A DNA stretch of 64,000 bases from assembly GCA_022539475.1 (NCBI GenBank), contig VCMS01000276.1, forward strand, positions 1 through 64,000. Reading direction: 5' to 3'. Source of the DNA: Gracilaria domingensis (taxonomy: Eukaryota; Rhodophyta; Florideophyceae; Gracilariales; Gracilariaceae). Both the position numbers and the translations under genes were made by a program. Position 1 is the stretch's first letter. Every line of letters begins with the position of its first letter. Below, piece by piece: positions 45,448-56,352 of the stretch. Below the pieces are notes generated by a model. It saw only the letters and a program-made list of their open reading frames with translations. It ran no database searches and was not told where the DNA came from.

Positions 45448-47301
45448 ATGAGCGGTACCAACTCCTCGGTTTCTATACCTCGCAAGCGCGATACACACTC
45501 AAGCGAACAGAGTATTCAAGTATCCGAACTCGATCACAGTACATCATCTGTCATTCCGATGAACCCGAATCAGTCTCCTCATCACCCGACGGGTCAGGCG
45601 AGCGCGTCGAACTACCCTCAGCCGGGTTCTGCGACGGCTCCACTGCCTCAGTCTCAACTGATGGTCCCGGTGAATGTTCCGTTATGGAATTCAGCGCAAG
45701 CGATGCCGCTGATGGCGAACCAAGCTGGTTGGATATCGAGGGAATCTCTCGCAGTACGCGATCCACTCCGTGATGGGTTTGCGTTCAGCCGTACACCCTG
45801 GTTTCATCCGGTAGCTGTTAACGATGACACTCTCCTGGAGTCGTATGCCGAAAACGGCTTCCTACCGGGCGGTCTGCCGTTAGCGGTAGTGCAATCCCCA
45901 GAATGGAAAGTTCGTATAGCGATCGACCCGATGCTCCTCCGGTACGATACCCGCGAGGGTGAGAACCTGAACACCGCGCGCGCGGAACACGCGAAGTTGG
46001 CGTACAAGAGACTCAGTCGAGTGCACCTCGAGCACCTGGTTCCACCGTCATATGGGTTCGATACTCCGTTCTACCGTACTTTCGGTGTAGTCCGATATGG
46101 AGACAACTTGGCGACGTTCGACCATGCGCGGTACGCTGGCGATGGCCCGACCACATCGAGGTTGATGTTGTGCTGGAATCGGCCCATACTCCGAGCGGAG
46201 TTCCGTTATCTTCGCAAGAACGCTTCCCAGGGTGGGTTCGTCAACCGCATTCGGTTTGAGCGGAAAGCTCGTTCCAGTCATGGGTATCTGATTCCGTACC
46301 CGAATATCGAGACCGAGAGGTACAGACCGTAGGCCTTTGTTGGACGGTTCCCTTCTCTACCAGATTGGTGGCGTGATGTGGAGGTACCCAAAGGGTGTTT
46401 TGCAGAACTGCCTCCGTGCTTGAGTTACATCGGCTCCCGATTGATCAACGATCCGCGTTCAGGATGGTGGGGTCTGGTAGCCGGCGAGTGGGCGGCACGC
46501 GTAGCAGCGTTTCTCCTCTGGGAGGCTTACGACAACTACCGTGTTTGGTATATTCCGCCGATGCTTCGCAGCATTATCCGCTCGCTGGATTTGCACACTC
46601 CCTTGGGGTCCGAAGAGAACGTGGATGAGATCCATTACATCTTGGATGTTATCGATGGAATCGATTGGAAAACGGTGCCCCGTTCGCAACGCGGGAAAGG
46701 TCTTCGTCGTCACTACGACCGCTCACCCGGTAGGAGACATCTCACCGCAGGAGATTTCGTGTATTACGACCCATGGGAGGGTACGATGACGACTAGCGCG
46801 TATGTCGAGTGGGCAGCGAACCAGCCACGGTCGATTCCAGACAGTCACCCCGTTGGGTTCATGTTCAGTGACAACTGGGTCGCCCCAGTGGATCTGGATG
46901 ATCCGAAAATGGATCCTGGTGGAGAGGCGGCGGGAGCACTCGTCGAGATGGACCAAGAGTTGGTGAACGACCTACCGGCGGCGACTCAGGTGTTGCACGC
47001 CAGCGGCGGGGTACCCCAGGCTCCTGTGGGTCGGAATGTTCCGACTAAAGCGAGTGTTCCAGTGGTGGGTCCGGCCCCTGTAGCGGCTACCGTTCCTTCG
47101 GTCCTTCCGGCCCCGACAGCTCCGGTCGCCCCGGGAGATTCTCCGGCGAACATCGCGATGTTGCGCGCCAGTCTCCAGAACGCTGGAATTATCGTGCCCG
47201 ATCATCTCACCACTATGGCAGGGATACTGGCTTACGCCGCTCCGGACCCTTCGCAGGGTCCCTCCGGCAGCGGCGGCGCCAGTCCCTCATCGGGGGTGTA
47301 A
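45448..47301 (+). pseudogene. Convergent antisense ORF of gypsy C
   Basis: A 618-codon plus-strand frame from ATG 45448 (MSGTNSSVSIPRKRD) to TAA 47299-47301 is broken only by TAG at 46330-46332. Residues 1-100 are Ser/Pro/Gln-rich and probably disordered. The core has RTPWFHPVAVNDDTLLESYA, LMLCWNRPILRAEFRYL, SSHGYLIPYPNIE, the motif GCFAELPPCLSYIGSRL, GWWGLVAGEWAARVAAFLLW, VIDGIDWKTVPRS and YYDPWEG. The C-terminal region is Pro/Ala/Val-rich, ending in a helix and Gly/Ser tail. It shares the core with B and is next to the polypurine tract. Expression would need an antisense promoter, perhaps in the 3' LTR. Function unknown. Confidence 0.7.
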
Positions 47302-47671
47302 GATGACCAGCAGGGCTGGAGGACTTGGTCCTTAGTATAAGATAGAAACAGTAAAACCATCTAGTGGTAACTTTCCCTTCTCCCTTTTGCCTGTTCTCCA
47401 CGAACTTGATCGATCTTCGATTACTTCTTCACTCACACTGTGTTCAAGTGTACTTCACTTCTTTAGTGCTTCTTCTACTCTAACCGTTTTAAATCGGTAC
47501 AACCGCCATTTTGGTATTCTCTTCTTTCTTTCTTCTCACTTCCTCTAGTTCAGTCTTCACCGCTTCATTGGTCTTCTTCCTTCATTCATCCCCCACACAG
47601 AAGGGGTCAACCCTCCATTCTGAGTCTTCCGCATCGCGGTATAGTTGAAAGCTCCTCACCGGGAACGGTTC
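47302..47671. other. Convergent gap of gypsy C
   Basis: About 370 bp, pyrimidine-rich on the plus strand (TTCTTC, CTTCACTT words), separating the convergent 3' ends of pol and the antisense gene. No gene seen. Confidence 0.4.
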
Positions 47672-48458
47672 TTATCCCACCTGGGCTTGGTCCAGGTTGG
47701 ACGGCAAGGCTGACCGAGTGCGACGGTGGTATGAAACGATCTTCGACCTAGGTAGGTGCTCGACCGGCTCCATGGTGTCCTCCTCGGCGGAGTAGCCATA
47801 CCATCGCACTTGGTACAGTACCGTCCCATCGGGGTCTACAACATGACGTACGATACGTTCGATCACGTATTCCTGCGGGTACACCTCGGTGTTTGACTGC
47901 TCTCCTTTACCCATTGTGGTTTCGTACCTTCGAGGGTGGCGAGGTGGTGGCCGGCTAACCTCTAGAGGGGTTCCTCTTGGACTTAACCAGTCACGACTCA
48001 CTAGGAGTTCCTCGCTGCGCGACAACTACAACTTACGCCAGGAGCGTCCAATCATCAACCTGAAAGGTTCTTCTTGAAGTACTCTCCTTCTTGAGTCTGA
48101 CGAGTTTCGGCTCGTTTTGGTTGAGCTTCCGACCGTCCAACGGTAGCTTCGGGATTCTGAGCTCCCTCTTGCTATCCAGAAGGATCGTCCGTGCGACGGA
48201 GAACGGGCAGGGTCTCTCTCGTGCGCCATGGAGGCGGATTGACCAATCACGGTGCATATCGCGGCCTTCTGGTTGGCCAGGCGATGGCACGTGTGAGCCA
48301 CGAGTTACCCTAACAGGTGTCCGTTCGCCTACGGTTGGCGACCGTACATCGTGCACCGTGCACGTGTCGTACTCGCGCACGCGACTTACTGTCAGCAGTT
48401 CCCCGCGTCGGCGGTGCTTTCCATACGTCACCACGTTACACAACGTGTTACTCTCCAC
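47672..48458 (-). pseudogene. Gypsy C pol C-terminal extension with chromodomain
   Basis: The linker (48458-48033) stays in the integrase frame after stops. The chromodomain is in another frame (48025-47672): EYVIERIVRHVVDPDGTVLY, QVRWYGYSAEEDTMEPVEHL and PRSKIVSYHRR. Aromatic positions expected of a methyl-lysine cage are only partly present (Y and W in YQVRWYGY). Collinear with 41044-40415 of B. Confidence 0.8.
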
Positions 48459-48608
48459 TTGGGTGTGTCATGAGTTCTCTGCCACGCGGCGTGGGTGCAC
48501 CATCGACGGTTTCCAAACTCGTACTTCGTATTTCACCTTTCCAAGGTTGTTTTCCCAAAATAATACGCGGGTAAGTACGACTTCTCGTTTCCTCATACCA
48601 CGGCGTGG

Positions 48609-51600
48609 TTAACACCGGTCGGTAACATTGAGCTGATCTACCGCTTGCGGTTCTGCGTTCTCCGGAAAGCCCGGGTCTACAGATACTGTCTTCTCCGCTC
48701 TGCGGGTGGTGACCTCACTCAGTTGTGGTGTTCCCGACGGGGTTACGTTATCCACAGCGGTGTGTACCCCCTGGGTGGGTCGTGTCGTTTCCAGCGCATT
48801 GCTCAACGAACTCGACGGAGTATCACCACGAGGTACAGCGCCTCGGCGCACCACAACGCTATCGGTAGAGACCGCGAGATTGGTTGCGGTACCTTGCGAC
48901 ACAGTGTGACCGTGCGACGCCGGTGTAACGGGTTCCGTACTTTCCTCCCCCTCCTTAGGCGGTGGCACGGGAGCCACGACGTCCGGTGGGGGGTCAACTC
49001 TAGTTGAGTTTTCCTCTTCGTCTCCCGCAACGGGTTGTGCTACACGAGTGGGTGATTCTGACTTCGGTAGATCCGATAAGCCGCGATCAGGGCGGAGAGT
49101 CGCAGGGCGCGAAGATACGACCTGTTCGTCCCCTGTAGCTTCACCCAGTTGGGTGTTAACGTGAACGTAGGGTGGTGGGGCCAGCGCGACACGGTCTAAC
49201 GATATCCGTTCGTGGAGATTATTGATATCCAATACTATGGTATCGTACGTGACGGAAATAACCTTGTAGGGTCCTTCCGCGATAGGCGAGAGCTTGTGGC
49301 GGCGTTCCTTCTCCGGATTATAGTATTCTTTGCGGAGAAATACCATATCGTCTGGTTTAACCTTTGGTAATGGGGTCTTAACCTTCGCATCGAAGTTGCG
49401 CTTATAAGCGGCCTGCGCCTTATCCATCGCTGTGCGAGCGACCGGTACCATTTTGGTTAACCAATCCTTCCAAGCGTTCCTGTATAACCCAACAGACGGG
49501 TACGTAGAAAGCGTTTCTTGAGCCTCGATTGCAACCGGTGGCGGTACTCTTGACAATACCAACTCAAAAGGTGCTAGCTTCGTTACCCGGTGAACTTGGG
49601 TGTTGTACGCATACGTAATAGCGTCCGTATACAAATCCCAATCCTTAGGATGATCTGCCACATAAGATCTTAATGCATTTAGCATGGTACGGTTAAATCG
49701 TTCTACCTGACCATTTGTTTGGGGGTGGTAGGTGGTCGTAAATAGATTCTTGACACTCAAGATCCGACAGACGTCCTGGAAAAACTTCGACGTGAACTGC
49801 GAACCGTTATCTGATAATAGATGAACCGGTGGACCGTACACAAAGACCCAGTGGGTGACAAAAGCTTGTGCAACCACGGTGGCCGTAATCCGTTTCAGCG
49901 GGACTGTCCGTACCAACTTAGAGAACCGATCGGTGATAACCAGAAGGTATCGATTACCTCTTGCGTTTCTGATCAATTCACCTAAGATATGGATAGCGAT
50001 AAACTCCAAAGGAGACCGTGCCGGGAACAGCGTTAAATTCTTCGAGTACTTACGAAGTTTCACGTTATTCTTAGCGCACTCGGTGCAAGAGCGTCGTACT
50101 GCGTAGCAGTCCAATGCCATTGACGGCCAGTAAAAATCCCTACGCAGGGTCAAGTATAGTTTTCGACCTCCTGGGTGGGCTCCTACCTTCACATAGTGTG
50201 TCATGACCAACACACGGTTTTGCAGCGAGTATGGGACCACAATTTGGGTATACGCTTCAACCAACCTAACCAGGTACCCCTGAGCGTTAACCTGAAAAGG
50301 TATACGATCTCCTCCATTGAGACGAGCGCGAATCCGCGTACAAAACTCATCCGTTTGCTGTTCTCGGATCATCTCCTCGGGAGTGATGCGTACAAAAGAT
50401 CCAGTCAAGGGATCCAACCTCTCAGAAGTGAGCAGGATATCGTCACAGATGACATCCGACAAAGATTCAACCCAACCTGCTTGTTCTTCCACCATAAAGC
50501 ATGGTATGTCCAAATCATCAACTGGTGCCGCTTCTGCATTTGTTCCCAAGCGGGAGAGGGCATCTGCCTGCAGATTCAACGTTCCTTTTTTGTACGTAAC
50601 TGTGAAATCGAACTCCGATAACCTCAAGCGCCAACGCACCAAGCGTCCTGATAGTTCCGAGATTTCCATGAGTCATCGGAGAGATGAGTGGTCCGTATGT
50701 ACCGTAAAATGGTTGCCCATAAGATATGGCCTCAGTGTAGTTAGAGCCCATACAACCGCTAAGCACTCTTTCTCCGAAACTGAGTAGTTACGTTCGTGTA
50801 CGTTCAAGGATCGCGACCAGTATCCAATTGGATGTCTCACGCCGTCTTCCGTGACCTGAAACAGGGCGCAACCAACCTGGTGTGCACTGGCGTCAGTGTC
50901 TACTTCGAATGGAAGTCCTAGCTTAGGCAAAGCCAAGATTGGCGGTGACGTTACTGCGTCAATTAATGCCGAAAAGGCAGACGCTTCCGCGTCGCCTAGG
51001 GGTTCCAGTTGAACTTGTTGACCTTTTCTCAAAAGGTGGCTAAGGGGGGTCGCAATATCTGCGAAGTTCGGGACAAAACGCCGATATACATTACAAAGAC
51101 CCAGAAAACTGCGGAGTTCCGTTTGTGTCGTAGGGTGTTTCGCTTCCTTCAGCGACTTCACGCGAACTGCGTCAACTGAGAGCTGTCCAGGTCGAATGAT
51201 ATGCCCTAGGTATTTGACAGAGTCTGTGAAGAACTCGCACTTCTTGAGTTTCAGCGTAATGCCCGCGTCCCTGAGGACTCTCATGACGTCCCGGATGTGT
51301 GTTAAGTGGTCATCAAGGTTATCGGAGAACACGATGATATCGTCAAGATACACCAAGCAGGTCTTCCACTTGAATCGAGCCAAGAGGATATCGATAGCAC
51401 GTTGAAACGTAGCCGGTGCGTTGGTTAATCCGAACGGCATTCGCTGAAACCGGTACAAACCTTGGTGGCACACAAAAGCAGTTTTGTCCTTATCCTTTTC
51501 ACGGATCGGAACTTGCCAGTATCCCCAATTGGCATCCAAGGCGATGAACACTGTAGCACTCTCAAGCGAGTCAATGTATTCGTCCATCCTGGGTATGGGA

Positions 51601-53069
51601 TAAACGTCTTTGACGGTGACCGAATTTAGACGATGGTAATCAATACAGAATCGCCATGATCCGTCCGCTTTTGGAACTAGCACCACGGGTGAGGCCCAGG
51701 CGGATTGAGCCGCCTCTATGACGCCAGCGCGTAACATCTTCTCAACCTGAGATTGCTCTTCTTCCCTAGCTTTGGGACCAGCCCGGTATGGGTGTTGGGA
51801 AATGGGGCTAGTACCTGGAAGTAGGTCAATACGGTGTTCCGTGATTCCAATTGTCCCGAGGGATCCATCCCACATGGGTGTGAACTCCCTCAACATTTCT
51901 CTTAGCTTACCTCTATGAGATTCAGGTACATGATCAAAATTCAACTGTTCCAGTTCCTTGACAGGGTCTGTATCTTCCGTTCCTGGTGGCAACGCTTTAC
52001 CCTCGGTGGGTGCCAGCGATTCGGTACCTTCGCTCGCCGGGGTAAACGATGCGGTAAAAGCGGTTTCCGCTGATCCCTCCCCCTCCTTAGCATCGGGTAT
52101 ACCGAGAACATCCGCAACGGGTATCTTCGTCGGTACGATAGCAGCAGGGTGTGGGAGAGTGGTACCAAGGATTTGGTTTTTAGCTAACCACTGTCGGGTT
52201 GTGCCAAAGTTGGCGACCAAAACTCTGAATGGTTTGTCGGGTTCCAACGAGACTACTCCGTTCGCCAAAGCGAGTTGCTTCTGATCATACAATGATGGCA
52301 ATGATTGTACCACACGTAGACCAGACTGCTTAGTAGTTATGGTGACCCAAACTTGGGATTGCGCGGGGATTGCGATGGCATGAGCCACATGGAGCTTAGA
52401 TGATATTGGGTCGACGGTTGGAACTCCCTGTGCAGCAGGGAGCGGGACGCGCTTGCGTGTAGCTCTCTTTAGCGGTTTCCTTACAATCGGTATTTCGGAA
52501 CCATCATCCATGGTAACAACTCGAGCTCGAGGTCGAATCGCTTCAACAAAACGATCACAAAAGTCACAACCGAGTATCACCGGTGCGGCAATGCTTTTGC
52601 AAACCATGAAATCCACTTTAACCATACAGGTTCCTAATCGTTTCATGAGAGGTATGTACCCAAGAGTACACAACGGGTTATTGTTGGCATCCGCGATGTC
52701 CAAACCTGGACCATGACGAATTTCATCCCGTAGCGCGGGTGGCACCAACTCAAGGTGAATCAGGTTCGGTGCAGCTCCTGTATCCAACACAGACAACTGT
52801 CGAACCATGAACTGGTTAGACAAGCCAAGATCGGCATCAACTTTGTAGTTTCTCTTGGCCATCACAAGAACTCTTTCCGGAATACGGAGATTACGGGACA
52901 GTATCTACGGACGACGTAGAACCGAAAGGTGTTCTGAGCTCACGTCAGTTGTAGCCGCTATCCTTGAAAGGATTCTAACAGCTGGAGAGCGAAGCTGTGA
53001 CGCCTCGGGCGCCTTCAACTTCGGATCCGAAGGCGCCCCTCCCGTAGGGGAAACTCCCGAAGTCAGTTT
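48609..53069 (-). pseudogene. Gypsy C pol polyprotein: protease, RT, RNase H, integrase
   Basis: One frame of about 1,480 codons entered by a -1 shift from gag, with only two stops: TAG 52905-52907 and TGA 50670-50672 (both Trp in B). Domains in order: protease (SVLDTGAAPNLIH, VILGCDFCDRFVEAI), RT (PKADGSWRFCIDYHRLN, FGLTNAPATFQRAIDILL, CLVYLDDIIVFS), RNase H (TDASAHQVGCALFQ, HTDHSSLR), integrase zinc module (H...H...SCTEC), core IHILGEL, LLSDNGSQF and NGQVERFNRTM, and a LSPIAEGPYKVISVTYDTIV module. The first catalytic Asp of the integrase is His here; B and A keep Asp. Protease, RT and RNase H motifs are intact. Confidence 0.9.
53007..53038 (-). promoter_or_regulatory. Hairpin downstream of the gag stop in gypsy C
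   Basis: A 10-bp perfect stem (GGGCGCCTTC with GAAGGCGCCC, 12-nt loop) begins 24 nt after the gag TGA on the sense strand. Element B has a weaker GGCGCC...GGCGCC pair at the same place (about 57869-57896). It may stimulate the -1 shift at the gag-pol junction; that is inference. Confidence 0.5.
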
Positions 53070-55129
53070 TTCTGAACGGGGCTCACCGAATTCGGTGCGT
53101 GAACTCCGTTCGGGGGGCCTAACTGAACCCCATGCGTGGGTATTTCGCTTTGGACCTGGTTCGAAGGTGCCTGTGCCGGAACGGAGGGCTGAGCATAAAC
53201 CGGAACCGGTAATCCCAGTTCAGCTCTGGCCTTATCATATTCCTTTCGTGGAACAGATTCCTTTTCCTCGGGCGTGAGGGCGTCGTAATACGCAATAATT
53301 TTCGCCCTGTGCGACGGCGGAAATATGCACTGCGTCGATACGTGACCTGGAAGGTAGCACTGGTAACATATGACCGAGGCCGGTTTGTCGCGAGGGCGAT
53401 TGTCCACTCGACGTTGTGGTGCTTTGTCCTTCCACCCTGGACGGTTCAGACGCGACGAATTGTTAGCGTACGGCAGCGGGGCTGCAGGCACCCGGACACT
53501 TTGGGCATACAATTCGGGGTCTTCTTCCGTGCTCGGAATCGAGGTTGACGGCAGGTCCGTAGATCCGTAAGAATCGGGGTTACTTCCGATGAAGTGGACG
53601 TTATCAGCATCACCGACAGCGGTTTCACGTCGCGAAACCGACATCGATGGTGACGAACTCTCCGCGAGTAGCGCATTCGAGCGGCGCTGCCCCGGGTTGC
53701 GGGCTCGATACGTCTCTCCTTCCGCCTGAACGTAATTAACCAGCTCTAGGCACGTCATTTGGCGTTTTTCCTCGCGTCGGCGAGCGACCAACGACCGAAT
53801 GGTGGGGTCCAAACTATCAACAAACATGGTACATTGCTCCTGTGCGGAATACACATTACCACATCGGTGAAACGCTTTGTTCAACCGCGTTGAATAAACC
53901 GTTTCAGATTCTCCACTCTTCTGTCTAGTGTCGCGAACAGCAAGAGTAGCGCTGTAAATCGCGTTGGAAGTCGCGTACGACCTGAGAAGGTAGTTCACGG
54001 CTTCCGTCCAACACGTGACTCCTCCTTCCGAGGCTCTCGAGGTTCCTCGAACTGAGTTGTACTGATCTTCCGCAGTCCCTGTTAGGAAGTACGGCAGTGC
54101 CACATATGCCTGTGCTTCACTCATACCGAGTATATCGGCCTCCTGGACGAACCTGGCAAGGAAATCCAAGATAAGGATAGGATCTGTCCCCGAGAACTTC
54201 TTTGTTTCAAGGGTAACATTCAACCTTCGAATGTAGTCCTTCACCTTACCGGTTCCTCGCGAGGAGCGATTCGAAGTAACATCTTCCAACCGATAATAGC
54301 GGTACGAGAACAGCTTTGTGTAGAGCGGGTCCGTCGGCTTTAACTCTTTGAGTCCCAAGTGGCGCCGTCCTTTCACGCGTGATCTCATCACTGCCTGAGT
54401 AGACTGCGTCGCTTTCGACCGTGTCGAACGTGACCTATGACGGTTGTCATCACTATCAGATGAATCTGACGAACTGTCTTCAGTCATGCCACTCGAGTCA
54501 GAGCGATGAATCCGAATCATAGTGAACTCGTTTTGAGTGTCGACGTTTTTGCTTCACCGAACGATGGTCTTCATTCGCAGATGGATTTCCTTGAGGAACC
54601 TGTGCGTCCACAGCTTCATTCATACGGATTGTATCCTCCAGCATTTCCAAGCGCGAACGAATCCGACCGATATCGGTGCGCATTTCCTCGACGAATGCCC
54701 GGTACTCCGTGACGAAGACGTCTGGGGTACCCAGATTTTCCATAATGGAATTCACGTCCCTTCTCAGAAGACGTAAGTCTCCTGAGACATCCCTCACCTG
54801 GGCATTATCAACCTGCGTCCTCAACGAGGTAACATCCTGTAGGAGTTCCACGTGAGCAGTGTGATTAACATCCAAGCGGGATTCCAACCTAGCCAACTCG
54901 GCTACGGTAGCAGCGTTAGGGTTAACTATGGATGGTGTCTCAACGACGGGTTGAGCAGAACCCACATTTTCCTTGGGTGCTTCCGTAACTGAACGAGTTG
55001 TCCGGGGGCGGGGTACGACCTCAAGAGGTGCGCCTCATCTACGATAGACCGGGACGTCGGTGCAACGGGTGGAACCGCAGCTGACGACCGCGCTGAACCA
55101 GCTCGAGAACCTCGAGGCGGTTGCGGCAT
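53063..55129 (-). pseudogene. Gypsy C gag (two frameshifts)
   Basis: The start at 55129 (MPQPPRGSRAGSARSSAAV) is in one frame. An indel near 55025 moves to the frame of TTRSVTEAPKENVGSAQPV (to 54498), and another near 54510 to the main frame (54520-53063). Domains: coiled coil (VAELARLESRLDVNHTAHVE), Ser/Asp-rich linker, capsid (KLFSYRYYRLEDVTSN, ILGMSEAQAYVALPYFLTGT, RASEGGVTCWTEAVNYLL), and an intact zinc knuckle CYQCYLPGHVSTQC (C-x2-C-x4-H-x4-C) for RNA binding. B reads both frameshift regions without a break, so these are mutations of C. Confidence 0.85.
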
Positions 55130-55350
55130 ACTGAAAACCAGTAAGCAATCTGACCCAGATGATCCAGTTAAACTCGTACACGAGTCTCCAAAGAACAAGG
55201 AAACTCAATAAACCTTCTCGGTAAACCACCACGTCAGCGGTCCACGTTCAAAAGTTGTCAACCTCCAAAACTCTAAAGAGTCCCCTGATCGTTGTCAGAA
55301 ATCGGTGATCCGTCAACAATCAAGTCAATTCCACGACAGTGACCTAAAAC

Positions 55351-55370
55351 GGTTCTAGGTCGGGAGACCA
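55351..55370 (-). other. Primer-binding site of gypsy C
   Basis: The sense strand reads TGGTCTCCCGACCTAGAACC three bases after the 5' LTR end, complementary to a tRNA-like 3' end finishing in CCA. The same site, with decay, is found in A and B. The tRNA identity is not assigned. Confidence 0.75.
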
Positions 55371-55373
55371 CTT

Positions 55374-56347
55374 TGTGGGGCAAACTCGGAAGAGTGAAAC
55401 CGACCAGACTGTCAGAAGGTCCGCTCTCGTGAGAGATGGCAGACCAGTGACAGAGCCCTCTGTACCACCGTAACTCGGTTGTAAGGCCGAAGTGGCAACT
55501 GGCTATACCTACAGAGGTGCTAGGCCACGTCGTGAGGAAACGATGAGAAACTCCAGAAATGGGGTGGTATCGGCAACGATGGAACACGACCAACGACAGG
55601 TGTAGTCCCGAGAGGGAAAGCAACAGAAAACAACCACCAAACAACACCCACACGCGACGGGTAGGGCCTCCTCGGCACTGTGCCCGGAGCGGGGCGAGAT
55701 CCTCCAACGGTAATGCACGGGTTTCCGTAAACACGGCAAAACTCTATACAGAGTCGGATCACTTCGTAATCTAGTTCTATACCTCCTCGGTACGACCCTC
55801 AGGTCCCGACATAAACGACAGATGTTCCTCAAAGGTACCGAGAGGGTAGGACCACCGTAACCAGACGTGGCTATACTCGCGAGAGTGATAACCCACGTAG
55901 GTGGTTGGCGCCAGAGCCTCACTCGTGTAGAGTCCACTCAGGAGAGCGCTACTCGACAAAGAGTTTACTTAGAAGTGCTCGGGTTGACTTTACAAAGGTG
56001 CTCGGGACGACGAGGTCGAGCTCACCTAAGTAGGTCTAAACTAACTATGTACACGTGGTGCACACCCGCAGGGGTCCGTACACGTGGCTAGCCCAGTGTC
56101 AGGCACCTCAGGTGCACTACCTACTGTCCCGTAATATGCACACACACGGTGGTGTAGTACACGCGTCCACCTAGCGGTATTGGCCAGCAATGGCAACCCT
56201 GATTACAGGTAACTGTGGGAAAGCCATTCCAAAAGTAACCGCCAAAATTGGGTCCAACTCATAACTCTTCGAGTGCATCCTCGTATCACTCCCCTGAGTA
56301 TATGAAACGCATCATCCTGATAACCACGCAAATTGCGTTGCTCTACA
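55374..56347 (-). repeat. 5' LTR of gypsy C
   Basis: 974 bp matching 44395-45368 with about a dozen substitutions and no indel visible. Flanked by CGGTC at 56348-56352. Confidence 0.95.
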
Positions 56348-56352
56348 CGGTC

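Larger units (their letters stand above)
44395..56347 (-). mobile_element. Ty3/gypsy chromovirus-like retrotransposon C, 11.95 kb
   Basis: Structurally complete: 974-bp LTRs (44395-45368, 55374-56347) differing at about 12 sites, CGGTC duplication on both sides, PBS, gag, pol with chromodomain, convergent plus-strand gene, and polypurine tract. It is the youngest insertion and lies inside the RT of B. Coding damage is limited to two gag frameshifts, two in-frame stops in pol, one in the antisense gene, and loss of one integrase catalytic residue. Confidence 0.95.

Noticed and set aside
44530-55937. 142-aa ORFs repeated at 44530-44958 and 55509-55937 as a gene pair
   Set aside because: They lie wholly within the two LTRs of element C and simply reflect LTR identity; no domain is visible.
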